In this document: piece after piece, positions 52,701 to 61,008 of the stretch
Layout of the letters: every line of letters starts with the position of its first letter
How positions within the stretch are numbered: the first letter of the stretch is position 1
DNA from: Phycisphaeraceae bacterium
GTDB lineage: Bacteria > Planctomycetota > Phycisphaerae > Phycisphaerales > UBA1924
Length of the DNA stretch: 64,000 nt
Assembly: GCA_019636795.1 (NCBI GenBank)
Contig: JAHBWW010000004.1
Span: 372,001-436,000, forward strand
Direction: 5' to 3'
The notes under the pieces: generated by a model
The model's input: only the letters and a program-made list of their open reading frames with translations
Databases searched by the model: none
What the model was told of the DNA's origin: nothing
Translations under genes and position numbers: made by a program

Positions 52701-53346
52701 CGGGCGTTGGTGCAAGACCTGTGAGATCAAAGAACAACCGCCTCAACTGGCTCACGCGATCGGCTTCGGGCGAGGGGGTGATCCCGGCCTGCTCCAGCGT
52801 CTGAAGAATGAATGCGTCGATCGGCGTGGTTCCCCAGTCCTGCGCACGCTCAGGCACGGGCGGGCGTACCGGAGGCTCGAAGGCCCAGTGCGCTTCATAG
52901 CGAGCGCCTTGATCGATCCATCGCCGCACCAGATCCTGTTCAGCCGCGGTCAGTGCGTTTTTATGACTCTCGGGTGGAGGCATGCGGACCATCGGATCGC
53001 TCGATGCGATGCGACGGAACAGTTCACTGCTTGCCGCGTCGCCCGGCACAATCGCGGGCGGGCCGTCCTTGCGTGCCGCGATCGCATGGTCGCGCACATC
53101 GAGGCGCAGATCCGCAGCCAGCGTCCCCGCATCAGGCCCGTGACACTGAAAACATCGGTCCGAGAGAATCGGCCGAATGTCCCGACCGTAGCGCACCGGT
53201 TCAAGCACCCGCTTGGCAGTTGGAACTGCATCAACTGCATCAACGGGCGCCGGCTGCCGGGCGGCAAGGCTGACAACCAACGCGCTCGCTCCAATGAGCA
53301 CAACGCCGGACCACACCCACGATAGACCCAGTGAATATGTTCGCAT
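49711..53346 (-). CDS. Planctomycete cytochrome / DUF1549 / DUF1553 protein
   Basis: A 1211-residue exported protein of the planctomycete-specific class. After a signal or TM segment, a cytochrome-type domain has [20 protein letters not shown] and [15 protein letters not shown]1549 follows at about 130-350 ([40 protein letters not shown]), then a carbohydrate-binding-like beta region (about 430-760), and DUF1553 to the end ([48 protein letters not shown]). ATG 53346 is preferred over GTG 53385. Paired with DUF1501 as in most planctomycetes; activity unknown. Confidence 0.92.
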   Translation of the reverse strand: MRTYSLGLSWVWSGVVLIGASALVVSLAARQPAPVDAVDAVPTAKRVLEPVRYGRDIRPILSDRCFQCHGPDAGTLAADLRLDVRDHAIAARKDGPPAIVPGDAASSELFRRIASSDPMVRMPPPESHKNALTAAEQDLVRRWIDQGARYEAHWAFEPPVRPPVPERAQDWGTTPIDAFILQTLEQAGITPSPEADRVSQLRRLFFDLTGLAPTPDEIDEFLSDHRPDAYERWVDRLLTREPYRTRYAERMTAPWLDQARYADTTGIHMDAGRQMWLWRDWVLHAYRDNMPFDQFVIEQLAGDLIPGASTWQVVASGFNRNHVITDEGGAIDEEYLVEYAVDRVSTAGSVLLGLTLGCARCHDHKFDPISMEDFYSFFAFFNSNDEPGLYSQTPDANRAYEPFILVPTSDQQARLDAITREIEGLKATLETRTPEEQEQRERFAGQIQESAGVRWSPAHVVSVTSNGGATMDILDDGSIRASGTLPERDDYHVTIRTSGSGQRLILLEALEEPTAPDGRIGRAHNGNVVVTGLLASWSTPDKPESKNDITFSWAYADYAQENGNFAVTNLLSPNNAEGWALRAHERRGPRYALLLADEDFGVEGVTDLHLIIRQQSIYAQHTLARFRISVGTISDVGADMLPNAWGRWHVVGPFAGDEQNRVWEPEIGPEHQTRLDLAATFGEQGLAWRFDERLRDGIALPLYDGRNITYLGRQAFAPTPRSVEVSLGSDDGFRLYANATQVAQRQVDRGVAPDQDSATIPLTSGENAVVLKIVNTGGIGGFYYKQAETATLRGDLVWALIPHDRLSAELESRLDRAWSSAFLPRYLEAAERTAALDRESISINAVVPRTMVMKELPEPRPTFVLSAGLYDKPDHSRPVGRRVPASLGAMPADAPANRLGLAEWIVSDDNPLLARVTMNRLWEQFFGTGIVETSDDFGLQGAWPSHPELLDYLAVEFRESGWDLQHMIRLIVTSATYRQSSRVRPSLKELDPDNRLLAFFPRRRLAAEQIRDHALYASGLLVEKLGGPSVKPYQPPGLWQEVAMPQSNTRIYQQGTGDDLWRRSIYTYWKRAVPPPSMLTFDAPTRESCVTRRIPTSTPLQALVLWNDEQFQEAYRVLAQRTLAEVDHDDARLTHLFRRCIGRAPEPRELTLLHDALEEYRARYRQAPDDAAGVIAAGQSSRPADADAAELAAWTMIASSVFNLYESTTQE

Positions 53347-53517
53347 GACACCCAATGCCCTCGCACACTGACTTTTCGCCAGCACGATGTCCAGTATACA
53401 GACAATCGCAGCAAGCGGGGCTCAACATCTCAATGCACTGGGCTCGAAATCACACGAAGGGAACTGTTTGGGGTGGCATGCACGAAGCGCGGTCCATCCC
53501 GAGCCCCGCATGCAGGT

Positions 53518-55716
53518 TCAATCCTCATCCAGACCGACCTTGAGCACCGCGGTAGCGATCATGCGCGGATCAGGACGAAGGCTGAGTGAACGCCCAATGG
53601 CCGACTCCGTACGCTCAACGGGCCCTGCATGCACGGTGCGGCCGTTCAGAATGACGGTGACTACCTCATCCAGATCCAGCAACGCATCGCTGAGCAGCAG
53701 TTCGACGCGCGACACAGCATCACTTTCGATCGTGATCGTCTGGCCTTCGACTGTGGCGCGAATCACACGCCCCCGAACAGCCTCTTCATCCGGCACCGCG
53801 AGCCAGTAGAACCTCTCGTGCGTGGTATTGCCCTGTCGCCAGACGATCGAGCGGGGCCATGGATCACGAACTTTCTGCGCCATCCACGGAATCGCCTCGG
53901 CATCCTTGCGGTTCATCCAGTGTCCCAGATCAGGATAGATGCGTGCCATGTGTTCGTAGCCATCGGGGTCGGCTGCACGCAGTTGAGCGAGCTGGTCGGC
54001 CCATTGCTGCGCCACCGTGTTGCGGTTGTAGGCGGCGTCATCGGCCCCCATGAACAGACCAAACGGGAGATTGCGCAGACCCAGGGGCGATGAATCGTTC
54101 GGATGCCCCGCCATCATCGAGGCGGCAGCGAATCGATCCGCCAGACGCGGTGCGAGTTGATAGACACCATCGCCTCCGGCCGAGTACCCGATCAGATACA
54201 CACGATCAGGATCGACACCCCAGGCAATGATCGCCGATTCGATGAGCCGATCCAGGAGGCAGTCGATCTCGGGGCGATGCCAGAGGTTCCAGGTGTCGGT
54301 CGGGGCGCGCGGGGCGATGCAGATGCCCTCAGGGAGCGTGTAAAGATTGACCTGATTGCTCCATTGCTGATCGTTCACGCTGGGCGGCGCGCCCCCACCG
54401 CCGTGCATCGAGATCCAGAGGCTCGCTCCGCTCGCCGGCGCCGAGCCGAAGTCGCGGCGCATGAGTCGCATGTCATAATCGCCACAGCGAAGCGACAGGG
54501 CTTCGAGTTCGGCCTGGCGCTGGGCGCGCACGGATGCGGCGTGCTGGGCCCACACGCTCGCGGCTGTCGCCACCGCTGCCTCTTTCGACAGACCGAGTTC
54601 ATTCCAGTACAGTTCGATGACGCGACCGGGCGCGTGCGATTCGCTCAGCACTGCCGTGCGCCTCTGGCCGTCATGAACCAGCGCGATGCGCAATGGCCGC
54701 TGGCCGGTGTCGGCCAGTTCGGCGACGCGGTTGATGTCGTCGGGGTCGGCGAAGGTGCGCGATCGAATCGCCTCTTCGGCTTCGAGCGCCGTCACTTCGG
54801 CCGCGAGCCGCTTCCCGCCGCGCGATTCCCACAGACGGATCGTGAGCACGCTCCTGTCAGTGCCCGCTGCGGCCTTCGCGCGGGTGTAACGCGACGACAC
54901 ATCGACCCCCGGCACACTGCGATCGCTCATGTTCCATGCCAGCGGGAAGCGGTCGCCCGTGCGCCGCCACGACGAGGCCCAGATCGCGTGCAGTTCGTGG
55001 CCTTCGATCGCGTGCGAGGCCGGGCCCGCGAACCAGCCGCGGTCAAGACCGCTTGGGTCATACTCAGCCGCCCCCGCGAACCGCCACTGCTCGCCGTCAT
55101 GAATCTCGACCCAGGTGTGGTTGCCGTTGCGATCGGTCCACGAGGCGATGCCCGCGACGCGCGCGGGGATGCCCACGCTGCGGCAGGCATCGACGAGCAG
55201 AATCGACAGCCCGGTACACGACGCAAGACCGAGTTCCATCGATTCGAGCGGGCTCTGGTTGGCTTTGCGGCGGCCGGTGCTGTACGTGACGTTGACGCTC
55301 TTGAACAGTTCCCGGTTCAGAGCCTGGGCCGCTTCGGTTGCGGTCTTGGCGTCGACGACCATCGCGCTGGCCAGTTCGTGCAATCGCGGCCTCCAGCGCT
55401 CGCGGGTCTCATCGAGCACCGCGTAGGGCAGGACGTCGTTGAAAAAAAGTTCTTCGCGGACTTCGGCGGCCCACGGATAGGTGGTGCGGGCATGCAGCGC
55501 CAGGCCGATGTTCTCGATCACCAGGTCCGGGTCGATCTGGGCGTCGCGCTGCGGGCGATGGGCCATAAGAAACGCGGCCGCGCGCCCGCCGGCCTCGCCG
55601 AACTGCTCGCTGGCCCGCTCCTGAATCGTCGTCCAGACCGGCTCATCGCCGGCTGCAGGTCCGGCAAGGAGGACAAGAGCGGCTGCCACCAGTCCGATGA
55701 GTCGAGTGTGCATCAT
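53518..55716 (-). CDS. Transglutaminase-esterase fusion protein, exported
   Basis: A 732-residue exported protein; signal peptide ~22 residues (ending GPAAGD). A transglutaminase-like domain lies at about 90-280: nucleophile Cys in LGLASCTGLSILLVDACRSV, His in GNHTWVEIHDGEQW, then Asp in AAEYDPSG. From about 420 there is an alpha/beta-hydrolase of the feruloyl/phospholipase-esterase type: oxyanion WISMHGGGG, nucleophile Ser in YLIGYSAGGDG, and His in YPDLGHWMN. A C-terminal beta segment closes it. ATG 55716 is chosen because the signal peptide starts there; further upstream the frame is only the 21-bp repeat array. Substrate unknown, probably extracellular peptides or esters. Confidence 0.85.
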   Translation of the reverse strand: MMHTRLIGLVAAALVLLAGPAAGDEPVWTTIQERASEQFGEAGGRAAAFLMAHRPQRDAQIDPDLVIENIGLALHARTTYPWAAEVREELFFNDVLPYAVLDETRERWRPRLHELASAMVVDAKTATEAAQALNRELFKSVNVTYSTGRRKANQSPLESMELGLASCTGLSILLVDACRSVGIPARVAGIASWTDRNGNHTWVEIHDGEQWRFAGAAEYDPSGLDRGWFAGPASHAIEGHELHAIWASSWRRTGDRFPLAWNMSDRSVPGVDVSSRYTRAKAAAGTDRSVLTIRLWESRGGKRLAAEVTALEAEEAIRSRTFADPDDINRVAELADTGQRPLRIALVHDGQRRTAVLSESHAPGRVIELYWNELGLSKEAAVATAASVWAQHAASVRAQRQAELEALSLRCGDYDMRLMRRDFGSAPASGASLWISMHGGGGAPPSVNDQQWSNQVNLYTLPEGICIAPRAPTDTWNLWHRPEIDCLLDRLIESAIIAWGVDPDRVYLIGYSAGGDGVYQLAPRLADRFAAASMMAGHPNDSSPLGLRNLPFGLFMGADDAAYNRNTVAQQWADQLAQLRAADPDGYEHMARIYPDLGHWMNRKDAEAIPWMAQKVRDPWPRSIVWRQGNTTHERFYWLAVPDEEAVRGRVIRATVEGQTITIESDAVSRVELLLSDALLDLDEVVTVILNGRTVHAGPVERTESAIGRSLSLRPDPRMIATAVLKVGLDED

Positions 55717-55832
55717 GGCAGAGTCTATCGGTGTGAGCGATCGCGTGGCCAACGCGGTTATTGGGCCTGTCAGGCCTCTTTTTGTCGGTCTGAGGCGGTG
55801 GAGCCGCGCGACACGGTTGCACACGCGGCCAA

Positions 55833-56063
55833 TGACACGACAAAAGCGTTCGTTGACACGATAAAAGCGCGCGTTGACACGACAATTCCGCGCGTTGACA
55901 CGACAATTTCGCGCGTTGACACGATACAAACGCTCGATGACACGACAATTTCGCGCGTTGACACGATAATTTCGCGCGTTGACACGACAATAACGCGCGT
56001 TGGCGCAACAAAAGCGCGCGTTGGCGCGACACAATCGCGCGTTGGCGCGACACAAGCACGGGC
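55833..56063. repeat. 21-bp tandem repeat array, 11 contiguous units
   Basis: Eleven head-to-tail 21-bp units without gaps, starting at 55833, 55854, 55875, 55896, 55917, 55938, 55959, 55980, 56001, 56022 and 56043. The consensus unit starts TGACACGACAATTT and ends CGCGCGT. Units 1-8 begin TGACACG; units 9-11 begin TGGCGC; the last unit is degraded at its end. A half-recognisable unit may precede at 55812. The whole array is free of stop codons in several frames because 21 is a multiple of 3. It lies about 117 bp upstream of the exported fusion-protein gene. Confidence 0.95.
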
Positions 56064-56205
56064 TTCACTCGCGTGGCGTCGATGAATTGTTATCTCAGCA
56101 CGCGTTTCGGGAGGCGTGCCGGTGCCCGCCGCAGCGCCATCGGTGCCTCGGGGCGGCTTCGGGCCCGCTCCTGCTCCGTGGTCGGCTCCGTGCGCAGCGG
56201 GCGGC

Positions 56206-56532
56206 TCAGCGGCGCGAGCGAGTCGACTTGCGGTGCTCATAGCGGTGCACGCGGTCGAAGCGCTCGCGGCCAGCGGCACTCGGCGCGCCAGCGTCGGGCA
56301 CGAAGCGGACGGTGCCGGCCTTGAGGTCCAGATCCGTCACCCTGTAGCCCGCCTCCATCCACGCCACCGCCTGCGTGTGGGCGTTGGTGCCGTTGGACCA
56401 CCACTGCCGATGGTGACGGGCGGCGTAGGGAAGCGTGATGCCGGTGGCCCGTTCGAGATCGTCAAAGGATATGGCGAGCTCCTCGCCCGCACACGTCACA
56501 AGAAAGTCGCGCAGCGCGTGATACTTGCTCAT
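56206..56532 (-). CDS. DUF7662-type hypothetical protein
   Basis: A 108-residue protein. The pattern MSKYHALRDFLVTCAG, ISFDDLERATGITLP, HHRQWWSNGTNAHTQAVAW and AGYRVTDLDL matches a small family found widely in bacteria (DUF7662), often near mobile or defence genes but of unknown function. After about residue 75 the sequence becomes basic and unordered (RERFDRVHRYEHRKS), longer than usual for the family. ATG 56532 is used because conservation starts there. Confidence 0.65.
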   Translation of the reverse strand: MSKYHALRDFLVTCAGEELAISFDDLERATGITLPYAARHHRQWWSNGTNAHTQAVAWMEAGYRVTDLDLKAGTVRFVPDAGAPSAAGRERFDRVHRYEHRKSTRSRR

Positions 56533-56673
56533 CGTGGCCGAGTATACCGTCGCAGAATCGGGCCCGGCGCCGCGGTGGACAACCACGAGCGGCTATGCTG
56601 TCGGCGAGTCAGCACGCCGCGGTCGCGCCGCCACCAGGTTTTTGCCAGCTACGGTAGAGAAGGAGGACCACCC

Positions 56674-58002
56674 ATGCTCACCCGAATCCTGTGTCTCATC
56701 TGCCTGTTCGCCGCTCTGCCGCGCACTGTCCCCTCCGCCGCCGCCCGCAGCAGCGAGCCGCAGCGCTGGGTCAGCCTCTTTGACGGCCGCACGCTCGACG
56801 GATGGAGGGTCGTCGGCTCCGAGCAGACCAAATGGGACGTCGTCGACGGCGCGATCGTCGGCTCGGGCCAGCCGTCGATGCTCGTCTCGACCACCGGGCC
56901 GTACAGGAACTTTCGCTACCGCGTCGAGATGAAGATCAATGACGGCGGCAACTCGGGGCTGTACTTTCGCACGACGCCCGAGCCCGGCTTCCTTGACGGC
57001 TATGAGGCCCAGGTGGCCAGCACGCACACCGACCCGATCCGCACCGGCTCGCTCTACGGGATGTGTCATGTGTATGCCAGGCTCGTCGAGCCCGATGCGT
57101 GGTTTGTCTATGAGATCGGCGTGCGCGATGATGTCTGGCGCGGCCGCGCTATGACCCGCATCAGGGTCTCGATCAACGGGCAGGAACTGTATGAGTATCT
57201 TGACTTCGCCAGACAGTTCGGCCCCGGGCACTTCGCGTTCCAGCAGCACGACCCGAAGAGCATCGTCAGCATCCGCTCGATCCAGGTGCTGCGCCTGCCC
57301 GACGAGGACGGCCCGATCCCGCAGCCGGTGCCCGAGCCCGAGGCCATCGAAACCGAAGCCGCGCTCGATGTGCTGACCATTCAAGGCTCAGCCACGATCA
57401 CCTTCGACACCACCGAGGTTCCCGAGCTGCGCGCATGGGTGCAGGAGACGCTCATGCCGGTGGTGAGCGAGTGGTACCCGAAGATCACGGCCCAGTTGGC
57501 CAGCGACGGCTTTTCGCCTCCCGACGACTTCCGCATCATCTTCCGCGCGCAGATGGACGGCGTGGCGCACACCAGCGGCCAGGATATCTATTGTGCCGGC
57601 GAGTGGTACAAGGCGAACCTCAGGACCGAAGCGGTCGGCAGCGTGGTGCATGAACTCGTGCATGTGGCCCAGCAGTATCGCGGCATGCCGCGCGGGCAGC
57701 GCCCGCCGGGATGGCTGGTGGAAGGAATCGCCGATCAGATCCGCTGGTATCAGTTCGAACCGGTCGAGAAGCGGCGCCGGCTCAACTGGGAACGGGCCAA
57801 CTACGACCAGCCCTACTTCCCCGCAGCGACCTTTCTGGATTACATCGTTCGCAACATCGACAGGGACGCGATCACCACAATCAACGCCGACTGCCGCGCA
57901 GGCCGCTACAGCGACGGATACTGGCTGGAGAAGTACGGCATGACGGCAGAAGAAATCTGGGCCGCAGCCAAGGCCGAAGCCACAGCCAAAGGCAACCCAT
58001 AA
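56674..58002 (+). CDS. Exported DUF1080-BSP fusion protein
   Basis: A 442-residue exported protein; signal peptide ~25 residues. Residues ~30-215 are a DUF1080 (3-keto-disaccharide hydrolase-type) domain: SLFDGRTLDGWRVV, DGGNSGLYFRT, DGYEAQV, GMCHVYAR. Residues ~235-440 are a BSP (basic secretory protein) metallopeptidase-like domain: DIYCAGEWYKAN, zinc motif VVHELVHVAQQY, GWLVEGIADQIRWY and a C-terminal KYGMTAEEIW. AGGAGG lies about 7 nt before ATG 56674. It may bind or process a glycan and a protein in one polypeptide; this is inference from the domains. Confidence 0.88.
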   Translation: MLTRILCLICLFAALPRTVPSAAARSSEPQRWVSLFDGRTLDGWRVVGSEQTKWDVVDGAIVGSGQPSMLVSTTGPYRNFRYRVEMKINDGGNSGLYFRTTPEPGFLDGYEAQVASTHTDPIRTGSLYGMCHVYARLVEPDAWFVYEIGVRDDVWRGRAMTRIRVSINGQELYEYLDFARQFGPGHFAFQQHDPKSIVSIRSIQVLRLPDEDGPIPQPVPEPEAIETEAALDVLTIQGSATITFDTTEVPELRAWVQETLMPVVSEWYPKITAQLASDGFSPPDDFRIIFRAQMDGVAHTSGQDIYCAGEWYKANLRTEAVGSVVHELVHVAQQYRGMPRGQRPPGWLVEGIADQIRWYQFEPVEKRRRLNWERANYDQPYFPAATFLDYIVRNIDRDAITTINADCRAGRYSDGYWLEKYGMTAEEIWAAAKAEATAKGNP

Positions 58003-58054
58003 AAGCGCGATCGCACCGCCGCAAGCAGCGCATGGGCCGCCGCAGCGAAAGAAA

Positions 58055-58100
58055 AGCGGGCGAACGGACTCGAACCGTCAACATTCAGCTTGGAAGGCGG
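58055..58100 (-). other. 3' fragment of a tRNA-Gly(UCC) gene, putative attachment site
   Basis: Read on the minus strand, the sequence from the anticodon loop CTTCCAA to the 3' end is tRNA-Gly-like: GCTGA anticodon-stem strand, a T-arm GACGG-TTCGAGT-CCGTT and a 3' acceptor strand CGCCCGC with discriminator T. Upstream of the anticodon loop no matching acceptor strand (GCGGGCG) or D-arm is found. Such 3' halves are left when an element integrates into a tRNA gene. No full tRNA-Gly is in the window. Confidence 0.65.
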
Positions 58101-58317
58101 ACACCATACCCCGCAAGCGACTGACGCTGCAAGCACTTACGACGATCGTACATTTGCCCCCCACCATTCTGCCACCCCATCGGCAAACGAGGCTGAGAAT
58201 CGTCCACACATCGACCGGGAACTTGCCAGTTTGATCACCGCTTGGCCCGACTTGCCGGAAGCGATACGGGTTGGGATCGCGGCGATGGTGGCGAGTGTGG
58301 TCAAAGGAGGAGGCTGA
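58090..58317 (+). CDS. Small ORF, possible remnant of an island gene
   Basis: A 75-residue open frame starting with TTG inside the tRNA fragment. The end, ELASLITAWPDLPEAIRVGI, then AAMVAS, looks like the C-terminal helix typical of small proteins next to integrases. The N-terminal half is unordered and may be a chance fusion created by integration. Its stop is 3 bp before the next start. The 5' part may be truncated. Confidence 0.5.
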   Translation: MEGGHHTPQATDAASTYDDRTFAPHHSATPSANEAENRPHIDRELASLITAWPDLPEAIRVGIAAMVASVVKGGG

Positions 58318-58320
58318 GCC

Positions 58321-58779
58321 ATGCCGTCACCGTCACCAACGGGTTCTAACGGTGGAAAGGGGCCCAAGAGGCGGCCTCGCGGGGCCAAGGCTGATCCCGT
58401 CGCGATGCCGAGCTCGCCTGAAACAGGCATCGTGGCTGCTGGCGATGCTGGGCGAGGCGGCTCCGGCGGGCGAGATGCGCGCGGGCGGTTTGCGTCGGGC
58501 AATCGATTCGCCATCGGCAATCCGCAAGCGGCGCGGGTCGGGCGATTGCGCTCGGCGATGATTGAGTCGGTCACGATCAAGGACATGGGTGAAGTGGTGG
58601 CGACGGTCATTGAGCGTGCCAAGGCTGGCGACATGGCGGCGGCGAAGTTGCTCCTCGATCGCGTGCTGGGGCCGGTGGTTGCGATCGATGTGCTTGCGCG
58701 GATCGAGGCGCTCGAGGCGGCAATGGATGAGACACCTACGGAGATTGGAGTAAAGCCATGGGCCTTGACAAGCGCCTAG
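58321..58779 (+). CDS. Phage/island-type DUF5681-like protein
   Basis: A 152-residue protein. After a Pro/Gly/Lys-rich N-terminus, GRDARGRFASGNRFAIGNPQ leads into RVGRLRSAMIESVTI and ERAKAGDMAAAKLLLDRVLG, the layout of small HTH proteins like DUF5681 or terminase-small-like proteins of phages and islands. AAAGGAGG about 9 nt before ATG 58321 is strong and overlaps the end of the previous ORF. The next ORF starts inside its end (22-bp overlap). Confidence 0.65.
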   Translation: MPSPSPTGSNGGKGPKRRPRGAKADPVAMPSSPETGIVAAGDAGRGGSGGRDARGRFASGNRFAIGNPQAARVGRLRSAMIESVTIKDMGEVVATVIERAKAGDMAAAKLLLDRVLGPVVAIDVLARIEALEAAMDETPTEIGVKPWALTSA

Positions 58780-59009
58780 CGAAACTTGAAGGAAGGATGA
58801 AGAACATGAGGCACGAGTCAGGCTGTGCGGCGTGTGGCTTTCCGGCCACGGCGATTGAGCCGTTCGTTCTTGACAAAGACCTCGGCGAGCCGTGCGAGCA
58901 GTGCGGACGCGAGAGGCATCGAGACGGTCGGCCGTTTATCGATTGGAGGCCACTGATCATTGTGGTGGGCGAGGGGTGCGAAGTCGGGGCTGGGATTGGT
59001 GGCGAGTGA
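58758..59009 (+). CDS. Small Cys-containing island protein
   Basis: An 83-residue protein beginning MGLDKRLAKLE, with two Cys pairs, GCAACGFPA and PCEQCGRERH, that could bind zinc. The opening and the position after the DUF5681-like gene fit a small conserved island protein; function unknown. GGAG about 8 nt before ATG 58758; overlaps the preceding gene by 22 bp. Confidence 0.6.
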   Translation: MGLDKRLAKLEGRMKNMRHESGCAACGFPATAIEPFVLDKDLGEPCEQCGRERHRDGRPFIDWRPLIIVVGEGCEVGAGIGGE

Positions 59010-59045
59010 GAGAGGAAAAGCCAGTTCAAGATCAAGTGAGACGAG

Positions 59046-59633
59046 TCAGTCGGTCTCCCGCATTTTGAGCCTTTGCGTGAGTGCCCAGGTTCGCCATTGC
59101 TCGCTTTGGCTGCGGAGGGCGATATCGTCGAGGAAGCCTGGGGTGCGGTCGTCGGTGCGACCTGTGCGGAGTTGGAGGCGAGCCAATGCCTGGGTGGTTT
59201 CGAGGTGGCCCGGGTAGACGGCCAGTGCGGCGTCGTAGGCGGCGAGGGCTTCGTCGGTGCGGCCAGCGCGCTCGAGGACGAGAGCGAGGTTCATGCGCGG
59301 GTCGGGATGGCCGGGCATCAACTTGCGTGCCCATTCAAACTCCGAGGCGGCCTCATAGAGCATGCCGCTCGAGAGATACAGGATGCCGAGGTTGTTGTGG
59401 GCGGGGCCAAAGTACAGATCGGCACTGAGCGCCTCGCGCAGAAGTTGCTCGGCCCGCTGCTGGTTTTTCTCCATCTGTTCGATGGCCTGTGCTGTGAGTT
59501 TCTGCGCGAGCACAGTGTTGCGGGCCGCTTCAGTCGGTGTTGCATAGGGGCTGTGAGCAGGGCGAGGCTGGGTCGAGCAGCCGCCGCACAGCAACGTGAT
59601 CAAGACACACCAGAACATCACGTTGTGGATCAT
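59046..59633 (-). CDS. TPR lipoprotein of the secretion operon
   Basis: A 195-residue protein. An N-terminal hydrophobic segment ends in LITLLCGGCS, a possible lipoprotein signal with Cys19 as the lipidated residue. Three or four TPR units follow (LREALSADLYFGPAHNNLGI; WARKLMPGHPDPRMNLAL; YDAALAVYPGHLETTQAL). TPR lipoproteins commonly serve as pilotins or assembly factors in pilus and type II secretion systems. Its start overlaps the end of the gspM-like gene (ATGA), so it is the last gene of that operon. Confidence 0.8.
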   Translation of the reverse strand: MIHNVMFWCVLITLLCGGCSTQPRPAHSPYATPTEAARNTVLAQKLTAQAIEQMEKNQQRAEQLLREALSADLYFGPAHNNLGILYLSSGMLYEAASEFEWARKLMPGHPDPRMNLALVLERAGRTDEALAAYDAALAVYPGHLETTQALARLQLRTGRTDDRTPGFLDDIALRSQSEQWRTWALTQRLKMRETD

Positions 59634-60160
59634 CGCTTGATCTCGCTTTCACGCGCGTCGTGCACGGTCATGGTGAGCACTGCCAGCACCGGCAGATCGC
59701 CGCCTCGAGCCGCGTCGGATCGCTGCGGCTTCAAATCGATCGCGGTGATGACCCATCGCGGCTCCTCATCGCGCCACAGACTGAGAAAGCGCCCGAGATC
59801 TCGCAGAGACGGTGCCTGGAGCGTCAACGTGGCACGACGTTGGAGAGCCTGGGTCGTGCCGACTGTCTTGAGCACTCGTTCTGATTCCGGCGACACGCTG
59901 ATGATGGTGCCGCTGGTCAGGCCCGCCCGAGCAACGATCGAGGCGATGCGATTGGCCAGAAGGCGATCGGATGTCGGTGACTGCGCATCAGCCTCGGGTA
60001 GTGCGTGCAGCGCTTCGACATGTCTGGCAATGTCCTGCATGCGCGCGCTTGTCGCGCTTGCCTGCTCGTGTGCGCTTCGCCAGCGCGGCATGGCGCTGAG
60101 CACCATGGCGGCCGATGCCATGATCGACACGGTCCAGATCAGGACAATGCGGCGAGTCAT
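59630..60160 (-). CDS. GspM/PilO-like protein
   Basis: A 176-residue protein with one N-terminal transmembrane helix (IVLIWTVSIMASAAMVLSAM), a helical stretch (HVEALHALPEADAQSP) and a ferredoxin-like beta-alpha domain (RRATLTLQAPSLRDLGRFLS; WVITAIDL). This is the architecture of GspM/PilO inner-membrane assembly proteins. Sequence similarity is low, so the identification rests on operon position between GspL-like and TPR proteins. It overlaps both neighbours by 4 bp. Confidence 0.7.
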   Translation of the reverse strand: MTRRIVLIWTVSIMASAAMVLSAMPRWRSAHEQASATSARMQDIARHVEALHALPEADAQSPTSDRLLANRIASIVARAGLTSGTIISVSPESERVLKTVGTTQALQRRATLTLQAPSLRDLGRFLSLWRDEEPRWVITAIDLKPQRSDAARGGDLPVLAVLTMTVHDARESEIKR

Positions 60161-61008
60161 GGGCGAGCCTCCGCGCGGCGCGAGCGGGTGTCGTCGGGCC
60201 GCAAGCGCAGGGCGATGCGCGACAGGCCGCGGGCGCTGCTCAGACGCGGCTCTTCAAGACGCCAGCCTGCGGGGGCCGAAATCGCTTCGAGCAAAGTCGC
60301 CGGATCGACCGAGGTCGAGACAGCGATCTGGATGTCGGCCTCGGCGACATTGATCGATTCGACAAAGGCATCGGTCGCATCGGGCCAGGCTGAGAGCACC
60401 AGCGCCAGCGTCGTCGTAGCATCGGCTGGCAGGGCAAGAGCCGAGGCCAGTTGCTGGCGATCCTGACGCTGGACGAGTTCACGCTCAAGCGCCTTCGCAT
60501 CGACATTGGCATGCGCGAGCATCTGCTCGATGGCAGCTTGGCCACGGTTGGCGCTGGCGTGATGCGCCTGCGCACGCCGCTCGAGCCCGAGTGCCGTCAT
60601 TGCAGCGCACACAAGCAGCGCTGCGGCGTACACAGCGTGCCCGACGGTGCGCCGGCGCGTGAGGCTGCGCGGTGCATACCGACCGACGAGGAAGTTCAGA
60701 CGCGATGGATCGAGGTCGCTGTTAAGCCAGTCGGGCAGCGCTGCAGGATGCAGCGAGATGACGTTTCGAGTGGATGGGTCCGACCAGACGTGCCCGATAT
60801 CTGACGTCGGAGCCGCGCACACAATGGTCTGGCCGCGCCCGTCGCACGCCGCCACCGCATGCAGCGTGTCGGCATCGCACGGGATATCGGCTGCGGCCTC
60901 GTGAAGCACTCCGGCGGGCGCAGAGCCGTCCTTGCACCGCACCGGCCACTCGATGACGGACCAGTAGCAGCGGTCCGTGGGCCACACCACATCTCGCTCG
61001 CTGCTCAT
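60157..61008 (-). CDS. GspL/PilN-like protein
   Basis: A 283-residue protein. The N-terminal ~115 residues are globular (DVVWPTDRCYWSVIEWPVRC) and may be a reduced actin-like domain. One transmembrane helix is at about 123-142 (VYAAALLVCAAMTALGL), then a coiled helix (AIEQMLAHANVDAKALEREL) and a ferredoxin-like fold (TTTLALVLSAWPD; DIQIAVSTSV). This matches GspL/PilN, the inner-membrane partner of the ATPase. GGAGG precedes ATG 61008. 4-bp overlaps on both sides. Confidence 0.7.
   Translation of the reverse strand: MSSERDVVWPTDRCYWSVIEWPVRCKDGSAPAGVLHEAAADIPCDADTLHAVAACDGRGQTIVCAAPTSDIGHVWSDPSTRNVISLHPAALPDWLNSDLDPSRLNFLVGRYAPRSLTRRRTVGHAVYAAALLVCAAMTALGLERRAQAHHASANRGQAAIEQMLAHANVDAKALERELVQRQDRQQLASALALPADATTTLALVLSAWPDATDAFVESINVAEADIQIAVSTSVDPATLLEAISAPAGWRLEEPRLSSARGLSRIALRLRPDDTRSRRAEARP

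Noticed and set aside
55717-56055. N-terminal extension of the transglutaminase-esterase protein made of seven-residue repeats
   Set aside because: The frame is open only because the 21-bp array has no stops; a signal peptide begins at 55716, so translation should start there.
55833-56063. CRISPR array
   Set aside because: Units are contiguous with no unique spacers between them, and no cas gene is nearby.
54103-56085. 660-codon plus-strand open frame through the fusion-protein gene and the array
   Set aside because: Antisense to a gene with two intact active sites; continues through the repeats only because they lack stops.
56116-56673. Upstream extension of the DUF1080-BSP protein
   Set aside because: Signal peptide and AGGAGG point to ATG 56674, and a DUF7662 gene occupies the other strand.
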